Shown here piece after piece: positions 43,105 through 47,906 of a DNA stretch of 47,906 bases. Within the stretch, counting starts at the first letter, position 1, and the number at the start of each line of letters is the position of its first letter. The notes beneath the pieces were generated by a model that saw only the letters and a list, made by a program, of their open reading frames with translations, made no database searches and was not told where the DNA came from. Position numbers and translations under genes: made by a program. Source of the stretch: Galbitalea sp036266835 (GTDB lineage: Bacteria > Actinomycetota > Actinomycetes > Actinomycetales > Microbacteriaceae); contig DATAXD010000035.1 of NCBI GenBank assembly GCA_036266835.1, forward strand, positions 1 through 47,906, in the 5' to 3' direction.

Positions 43105-43324
43105 GAATACTCCTAATGAAGTTGAGGGCAGGACTCCCCCAGAATAGCCAGCGACGCCGACAGGCCTCGATACCGACACCCGTATTGGGGACGAGTGGGG
43201 CCTGGGTTTGCGCGCACAGCGAAATAGAGTCAGAAAACCGCGCGAATGACGCACGTCCGTAACATGAGCATGTTTGGATAGAGACAGAAGCAGTTGAGTT
43301 GGACGGAACCCGAAGGAGCAGCGC

Positions 43325-43552
43325 ATGTCTCAGATGACCGAGAACGATGTCGAGCTCGATCCGACGTTCCAGCTGAACGGACTCGACCGCTGCGACAGCT
43401 GCGGCGCCCAGGCCTACGTTCGTGCGACGATGAGCACCGGCGACCTGCTGTTCTGCGCACACCATGCGGCGCAGTTCAAGGACAAGCTCGCTTCGGTTGT
43501 TCTCGAGTGGCACGACGAGTCGTACCGTCTGCTCGACGAGTTGAACGCGTAA
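43325..43552 (+). CDS. DUF7455-type small zinc-ribbon protein
   Basis: A 75-residue protein, ATG at 43325 with AAGGAG upstream. The pattern CDSCGAQAYVRATMSTGD...FCAHHAAQ has a CxxC pair and a C-x-H-H end, fitting a single zinc site. The family is small, conserved in actinobacteria, and usually sits between sigA and parE as here. The role is unknown. Confidence 0.93.
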   Translation: MSQMTENDVELDPTFQLNGLDRCDSCGAQAYVRATMSTGDLLFCAHHAAQFKDKLASVVLEWHDESYRLLDELNA

Positions 43553-43559
43553 CGATCCC

Positions 43560-44327
43560 TTAGGGTCTCTCGAGCCGTGGAGTCTCGAACGGGTGCCACC
43601 GGTGCCGATCGCGAAAATCGGCAAGCCGAGCGTCGTACGCTGCCAGGGCGAAATCTTCGTGGGCGAGAACCGGCTCGGTGTCGGGGTCGATGCGAGTCAG
43701 AAGTCCGCGCGTGAAATAGGGGTTCGTTACCAGAAGCGGACCGAGCAGTGACGTGCCAATGAAGTTATTGCGGCGCACGCCCTCCACAGTGGTCGCCGTG
43801 TTCCGGCCGATGCCCCGGTCTGCGGACATGAACCCCGGAAGTGAATCGTCGGCCGCGACCATCGAGAACTGCGACTTGTAGCCGACAATCGGATGCTCGA
43901 CGCCGGCCTCGGGAACAGTGCCCATCACCTTCCCGCTGTACCGACCGAACATGCTGAGGCTCGACTCCAGCTCAAAGACGCCGACACCGGCGACGTCGTA
44001 GTTCATTTCGTCGTTGCGGACGCGCGTACCCAGGACTTCCAGCGCGTTGTGCGTAAACAGGAAGGTCGTTCCCGCCTCGATCAGCGCTTCGATTCGAGCC
44101 CGATGCGGCGTGAGCCGCTCGATCGCCTTGAGCTGGCCCTGTTCGGTAAGCGGCCCGAGGTAAACCAGGTCGACGGAGTCTTCGACGAAAGCGGGCGTCT
44201 CGGTGAGCCCGGTCCGAACGATCCGGGCATCCGGGCGGCACTGGCTCAGGTAGGTGATGTTGAAGTTGTCGCCGTGCAGATTCGCGATCTCCGGAAACAA
44301 CATCTCGATTGTCAGAGCGCGCTTCAT
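43560..44327 (-). CDS. gatD: GatD-like amidotransferase lacking catalytic residues
   Basis: A 255-residue protein with the GatD (CobB/CobQ-like) fold. In canonical GatD, glutamine is split by a Cys in TICGGYQ and a His in YLHGPIL, giving ammonia for amidating D-Glu of lipid II. Here the aligned sites are FLFTHNALEVLG (Cys to His93) and TSLLGPLLVTN (His to Leu195); IVGFENHGG is IVGYKSQFS. Everything around these sites aligns, so they are true substitutions, not misreading. It should not be a glutaminase. The ATG at 44327 overlaps the stop of the MurT-like gene by four bases, so the two are coupled. I infer it is now a structural or substrate-binding partner. Confidence 0.85.
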   Translation of the reverse strand: MKRALTIEMLFPEIANLHGDNFNITYLSQCRPDARIVRTGLTETPAFVEDSVDLVYLGPLTEQGQLKAIERLTPHRARIEALIEAGTTFLFTHNALEVLGTRVRNDEMNYDVAGVGVFELESSLSMFGRYSGKVMGTVPEAGVEHPIVGYKSQFSMVAADDSLPGFMSADRGIGRNTATTVEGVRRNNFIGTSLLGPLLVTNPYFTRGLLTRIDPDTEPVLAHEDFALAAYDARLADFRDRHRWHPFETPRLERP

Positions 44328-45730
44328 GACTTCGCCCGCGTCGCTTCTTCGAGTCGCGCCCGAAGGCGGAGTTGGACTGGCGTTCCGGTTAGCACCGCGT
44401 TGTGAACGCTGTGCAGGTTGAAGACATCGTCGGCTCCCTGCAGCTCGACTCGATCGGCGCCGGCGATTTCCGACCCGACGGTCAGGATTCTCTTTGCGGG
44501 AACACCGGCGATCGCGAGCCGGAGCGCCTGGTCGTGCCGACGCACCCCACCGACAACCACCTGCTGCAGCGAATCGTCGGCGAGGTACTCGTAGTCGGCG
44601 TCGTACGTCCAGGCGGTGTTCTCGACCTCGGTGACGCGCTCGCTCACTTCATCGATGTTGAGGACCACTGCCTTTCGACCGGTGAACGAGGCGAAGTACT
44701 CGAAGGCCCGCGAACACGCGACACCGACCAGCCCCTTGGTGAGCAGGCGGACCAGCCGCACTCCGCCGACCGTTTCGAGCGCGAATCGCGTCGTCGGAAG
44801 CTCGAGGTGCTCGAAGGCGGCGACGATCCGGTCGCGCCCAATGCCGAGCCGGTCGAGCGTCGCCGCTACCGCGATCTCGTTGTAGACGTTGACGATGTTG
44901 TCGTTGATGAGCCGCGCGGGTCTGACGTCACCATCGAGATCGAGCGCTACCCGGCCACCAACGGCGTCAATGTTCCGGGCCCGGTAGGCGGCATCCGGCG
45001 ACCTGAAGCCGCAGGCCGGGCAGTGCGCCTTGCCGATGTGGTTGAACCGCCAGTAGTCCCAGTCCAGCAAGTGGTCGCAAACGGGACAGATGGCGACATC
45101 GACGGCGGCCCCGCGTGGTGTGGTCCCGTCGCTCGGCAACATGTCGACCGCGAAATACGAACGCGGGTTCGTCTCGCTGCCGAGCGACGCCGTGATGAGA
45201 TCGTCGGCGTTGAGCACGAGCTCGGTTGCGGCGGGCATCGCCGAGGACAGAATCCAGGCGATGTAAGCGGGATGCGCGTTGCGTTTGATCGAGTCACGGG
45301 TGAGATTCATGCATACCAGTACGTCGGGACGAAGGCCCGGCAGCACCAGCTTCGCGGAACGCTCATCCATTTCGAGGACCGCGATGTCTGCCTTCGGTTT
45401 GCCGGTCCAGGTCACCGCACCAATGAGCGTCGTCGCGATTCCGGCCGCGAGATTCGAGCCGATTCGGTTGCTGGCGACCCGCACGCCTTCGCCCTGGAGC
45501 GCTTCAGTGAGCAGGTTGGAAACGGTGGTCTTGCCGTTTGTCCCAGTCACGACGACCACACGATCGGGATGCCGAATGGCACCGATGACGCCGGGGTAAA
45601 GCTTGCGTGCGATCAGCCCGGGGACGTGCGTGCCCTGCCGTCCGAGCATCCTGATAGCGACACCGGACAGCTTGGCCGCCCCCACCGCCATGAACAAGCG
45701 CAGTGTGAGCAGCGGGCGCGGTGGGCGCAC
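44324..45730 (-). CDS. murT: MurT-like Mur ligase family protein
   Basis: A 468-residue Mur-ligase-family enzyme. Canonical MurT activates the alpha-carboxyl of D-Glu in lipid II with ATP and accepts ammonia from GatD. Kept here are the P-loop GTNGKTT (63-69), LVLNADD, and a four-Cys zinc ribbon (Cys215, 218, 237, 240). Altered are RDQxDRxGE (here RDSIKRNAH, 145-153), the KNPAG motif (here TKGLVG, 331-336) and the ADGRDTSW region (here TEVENTAW, 367-374). The start is a GTG at 45730, four bases after the sigA stop. Conserved ATP binding but changed acceptor-side motifs suggest a different nucleophile; see findings. Confidence 0.88.
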   Translation of the reverse strand: MRPPRPLLTLRLFMAVGAAKLSGVAIRMLGRQGTHVPGLIARKLYPGVIGAIRHPDRVVVVTGTNGKTTVSNLLTEALQGEGVRVASNRIGSNLAAGIATTLIGAVTWTGKPKADIAVLEMDERSAKLVLPGLRPDVLVCMNLTRDSIKRNAHPAYIAWILSSAMPAATELVLNADDLITASLGSETNPRSYFAVDMLPSDGTTPRGAAVDVAICPVCDHLLDWDYWRFNHIGKAHCPACGFRSPDAAYRARNIDAVGGRVALDLDGDVRPARLINDNIVNVYNEIAVAATLDRLGIGRDRIVAAFEHLELPTTRFALETVGGVRLVRLLTKGLVGVACSRAFEYFASFTGRKAVVLNIDEVSERVTEVENTAWTYDADYEYLADDSLQQVVVGGVRRHDQALRLAIAGVPAKRILTVGSEIAGADRVELQGADDVFNLHSVHNAVLTGTPVQLRLRARLEEATRAKS

Positions 45731-45734
45731 AGAC

Positions 45735-47375
45735 TTACTCGAGGTAGTCGCGCAGCGACTGCGAACGAGACGGATGGCGAAGCTTCGCCATGGTCTTCGA
45801 CTCGATCTGGCGGATGCGCTCGCGCGTCACGCCGAACGTGTCACCGATCTGGTCCAGTGTCTTCGGCATTCCGTCGCCGAGCCCGAAGCGCATGCGGATC
45901 ACACCGGCTTCGCGCTCCGAGAGTGAGTCCAGCAGGCTCTCCAGCTGCTTCTGCAGCATCGTGAAGCCCACTGCATCCGCAGGTACCACGGCCTCGGTGT
46001 CCTCGATCAGGTCACCGAACTCGCTGTCGCCGTCCTCGCCAAGCGGCGTGTGCAGCGAAATCGGCTCGCGGCCATACTTCTGCACCTCGATGACCTTCTC
46101 CGGCGTCATGTCGAGCTCGCGACTCAACTCCTCCGGAGTGGGTTCGCGCCCCAGATCCTGAAGCATCTGACGCTGCACGCGAGCGAGCTTGTTGATGACT
46201 TCCACCATGTGCACCGGAATGCGGATTGTGCGCGCCTGGTCTGCCATGGCGCGAGTGATCGCCTGACGAATCCACCAGGTCGCATAGGTCGAAAACTTGA
46301 AGCCCTTCGTGTAGTCGAACTTCTCGACCGCACGGATGAGACCAAGGTTGCCTTCCTGGATCAGGTCGAGGAACTGCATTCCACGTCCCGTGTAGCGCTT
46401 AGCGAGTGAGACGACCAGCCGCAGGTTGGCGCCGAGCAGGTGGCTCTTCGCCCGCTGTCCATCCTTGGCGACCCAGAGGAGTTCGCGCCCGAGGGTTGAG
46501 CGGCGCTCCGTCTCGCTCATCTGCGACAGCTTGTCTTCTGCGAACAGCCCCGCCTCGATGCGCATCGCGAGTTCGACCTCTTCGGCCGCATTAAGAAGTG
46601 CGACCTTCCCGATCTGCTTCAGATAATCCTTGACCGGATCGGCGGTTGCTCCCGTGATGGCACTGGAGTAGACCGGGACCTCATCCTCGTCGTCCACGAG
46701 CGACAGAACGAGCGCGCCCTGTGGCAGCTCTTCGTCCGGCTTGTCGGAATCGTCATCGTCGTCTTCGTCATCGTCGGCGGCGACCTCTTCGCCGTCCACC
46801 GCCACCACCACCGCAGGCTCGGCATCGCCCTCGGTGTCGCCCTCGACGACGAGAGCCTCAACGTCGAGTTCGACATCGTCATCGTCATCGACGTCGACCA
46901 CGATGTCTTCGTCGTCCAACGCAGCGTCGTCGGTTTCGTCGACACCATCCACGGGGGCTGCGCCACGTCGCGAGGCGCGACCCTTGGACGCGGGTACGCC
47001 GCCCGCGGCGGCCTTCGCCGCCGGAGCCTTGGCGACCGGAGCCTTCGCCGCGGCGGTCTTCGCTGCCGCTGCCTTGGCCGCTGGAGTGCTGGCCGGCGCG
47101 GCCTTGGTCGGCGCGGCCTTGGCAGCGGCAGCCTTCGCCGGCGCAGTCTTGACGGCCGCAGTTTTGGCCGGCGCAGTTTTGGCCGGCGCGACCTTCGCTG
47201 ACGCCGCCTTCACTGGTGCCGTCTTGGCCGGCGCCGCCTGCGCGGCAGCGACCGTTTCCTTGGCGGCAGCCAGTGCCGCAGCCCTTGCCGCACGTCCGCG
47301 CAACCCTCGCACGGGCGCAGCATCCTTGGATGCGGCGGTGTCGACTGTGGGTGCGCTCTTGGTCCGGAATGCCAT
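45735..47375 (-). CDS. sigA: Primary sigma factor SigA (sigma-70)
   Basis: A 546-residue housekeeping sigma factor. The sigma domains run from about residue 246 (DPVKDYLKQIG) through region 2 (ANLRLVVSLAKRYTGRG, QEGNLGLIRAVEKFDY, FSTYATWWIRQAITRAMADQ), region 3 and region 4 (GVTRERIRQIESKTMAKLRH). Ahead lies a long tail: residues 1-138 are Ala/Lys/Pro repeats with almost no acidic residues, and 144-232 are highly acidic. The ATG at 47375 has AAAGGTG upstream. It is followed four bases on by murT. Confidence 0.97.
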   Translation of the reverse strand: MAFRTKSAPTVDTAASKDAAPVRGLRGRAARAAALAAAKETVAAAQAAPAKTAPVKAASAKVAPAKTAPAKTAAVKTAPAKAAAAKAAPTKAAPASTPAAKAAAAKTAAAKAPVAKAPAAKAAAGGVPASKGRASRRGAAPVDGVDETDDAALDDEDIVVDVDDDDDVELDVEALVVEGDTEGDAEPAVVVAVDGEEVAADDDEDDDDDSDKPDEELPQGALVLSLVDDEDEVPVYSSAITGATADPVKDYLKQIGKVALLNAAEEVELAMRIEAGLFAEDKLSQMSETERRSTLGRELLWVAKDGQRAKSHLLGANLRLVVSLAKRYTGRGMQFLDLIQEGNLGLIRAVEKFDYTKGFKFSTYATWWIRQAITRAMADQARTIRIPVHMVEVINKLARVQRQMLQDLGREPTPEELSRELDMTPEKVIEVQKYGREPISLHTPLGEDGDSEFGDLIEDTEAVVPADAVGFTMLQKQLESLLDSLSEREAGVIRMRFGLGDGMPKTLDQIGDTFGVTRERIRQIESKTMAKLRHPSRSQSLRDYLE

Positions 47376-47675
47376 GCGAACACCTTTCGGGTATCTGGGG
47401 TAGCTTTCGTGCCACGTGCTGGACGTACTTAAGTAGTGGACTTACTCAGCAGATCGCAGCACCAATTAGTAGTTCGTAGCGCCGCCGAGAGCGGAGCAAC
47501 TTCGTCACGTCTTCGGGCACAACTAAGACCCTTGTCAAGTCCCTTTCGCTGCGCTCCTCACAGAGGAATGCGACGCTTGGGGCCCGGACCGGGTCTGTGG
47601 ATGCAATTATTGCACGTTTCCCGCCAGGCTCTTGCCAACCGACGGCTCAATGGATATAACGCCCGACGAGTTGTC
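47376..47675. other. sigA upstream region without a gene
   Basis: About 300 bases between sigA and the stop of the membrane protein at 47676. I see no convincing open frame or RNA. On the minus strand a TTGACA (47533-47538) and an A/T-rich TGCAATAATTGCA (47602-47614, a 13-base palindrome) are candidate promoter parts, but no clean -35/-10 pair can be chosen. Confidence 0.5.
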
Positions 47676-47906
47676 TCAGCTACTGCGTCTGCGGCGCCAT
47701 GCCCTGACCAATGCAACCCACAGGGGTGCCACCTCTATTCCCTCCTGTTCGTGAAGTCGGCGGCGCGTCTGCCTGCGGGCGATGATCAGAAAGACCACTC
47801 CGGTGCCTACCACGAGGTACTGCACGAGGAACGCGACGCGAAATCCGTCAAGCGAATAGAGACTCGCCGGAGTCCCGGATCCGCCCGTTGCCGCGTCGTA
47901 GCCGTC
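47676..47906 (-). CDS. C-terminal end of a membrane protein, probably MFS
   Basis: The frame is open from the window edge (47906) to a TGA at 47676-47678, encoding 76 residues. It contains a loop (YDAATGGSGTPASLYSLDG), one membrane segment (FRVAFLVQYLVVGTGVVFLI), the basic end ARRQTRRRLHEQEG and the tail APLWVALVRAWRRRR. A final membrane helix with a short basic cytoplasmic tail of this sort is common in actinobacterial MFS drug-exporter-like proteins. Family assignment is tentative because only the tail is visible. Confidence 0.6.
   Translation of the reverse strand, partial: DGYDAATGGSGTPASLYSLDGFRVAFLVQYLVVGTGVVFLIIARRQTRRRLHEQEGIEVAPLWVALVRAWRRRRSS

Noticed and set aside
43141..43212. 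Second copy of the 23439 palindrome
   Set aside because: Only about 14 bases of one arm resemble it and there is no opposite arm; kept as a remark only.
44402..45964. 520-codon plus-strand frame
   Set aside because: Antisense to the MurT-like gene and the end of sigA; no protein-like composition.
46975..47280. Repetitive pattern resembling a CRISPR or satellite
   Set aside because: The periodicity follows Ala-Lys codons of the SigA N-terminal tail; units are imperfect and in frame.

Overview
This 47.9 kb window is a high-GC actinobacterial chromosome segment. Its gene content and order point to the family Microbacteriaceae. The evidence is a thrS-HIT-pdxS-pdxT run, DUF3000 beside RNase D, a dut-DUF3710-DUF3159 block, sepH next to parC, a sigA-murT-gatD-DUF7455-parE block, DUF222/13E12 proteins, and frequent GTG starts. 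The genus cannot be read from the sequence. It is mostly ordinary core chromosome; I see no prophage, insertion sequence or CRISPR array.

Layout. 1-222: 5' part of a DUF222 (13E12-type) gene behind a LexA-like box. 407-5082 (minus): pyridoxal phosphate synthase (pdxS, pdxT), an ASCH protein, a HIT hydrolase, thrS and a 56-residue membrane peptide. 5123-8706: small and hypothetical genes, an SRAP DNA-protein crosslink protein, a GNAT acetyltransferase and a membrane-anchored DUF1524 nuclease. 8792-9294: four tRNA genes (Gly-GCC, Cys-GCA and Val-GAC on the minus strand; Val-CAC on the plus strand). The last of these is followed after two bases by an MFS exporter whose start region is a 15-bp tandem repeat. 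10724-13306: amtB plus a divergent Amt-like paralogue lacking one pore histidine. 13506-20008: zapE, rhodanese, sufE, a RibD-C reductase, an alpha/beta hydrolase, DUF3000 and RNase D. 20101-23430: a fatty-acid beta-oxidation pair. 23519-24867: MerR regulator and aldo/keto reductase under a 19-bp-spacer MerR-type promoter.

25039-26082: a secreted Ig-like repeat protein. 26169-31011: dxs and aconitase, the latter behind an 18-bp palindrome. 31115-33739: DUF3159, DUF3710, dut and DUF3093. 33611-34152: a truncated second DUF222 copy that still has a LexA-type box. 34247-36937: DUF4193, sepH and a nucleotide pyrophosphatase-like protein. 36950-43104: parC, a polytopic membrane protein and parE. 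43325-47375: DUF7455, a GatD-like/MurT-like pair and sigA. 47676-47906: tail of a membrane protein, probably MFS.

The most interesting item is the MurT/GatD pair. The partner that normally makes ammonia from glutamine has lost both its catalytic Cys (His in its place) and catalytic His (Leu in its place), and the MurT partner is altered at several conserved motifs. Microbacteriaceae make group B peptidoglycan, in which the alpha-carboxyl of D-Glu carries an amino acid cross-bridge rather than an amide. The pair may therefore be a re-purposed ligase that attaches an amino acid there; that is inference. Other leads are the LexA boxes on both DUF222 copies, the degenerate Amt paralogue, the tRNA-MFS junction, the acnA palindrome and a recurrent GGATGC/GCATCC word.
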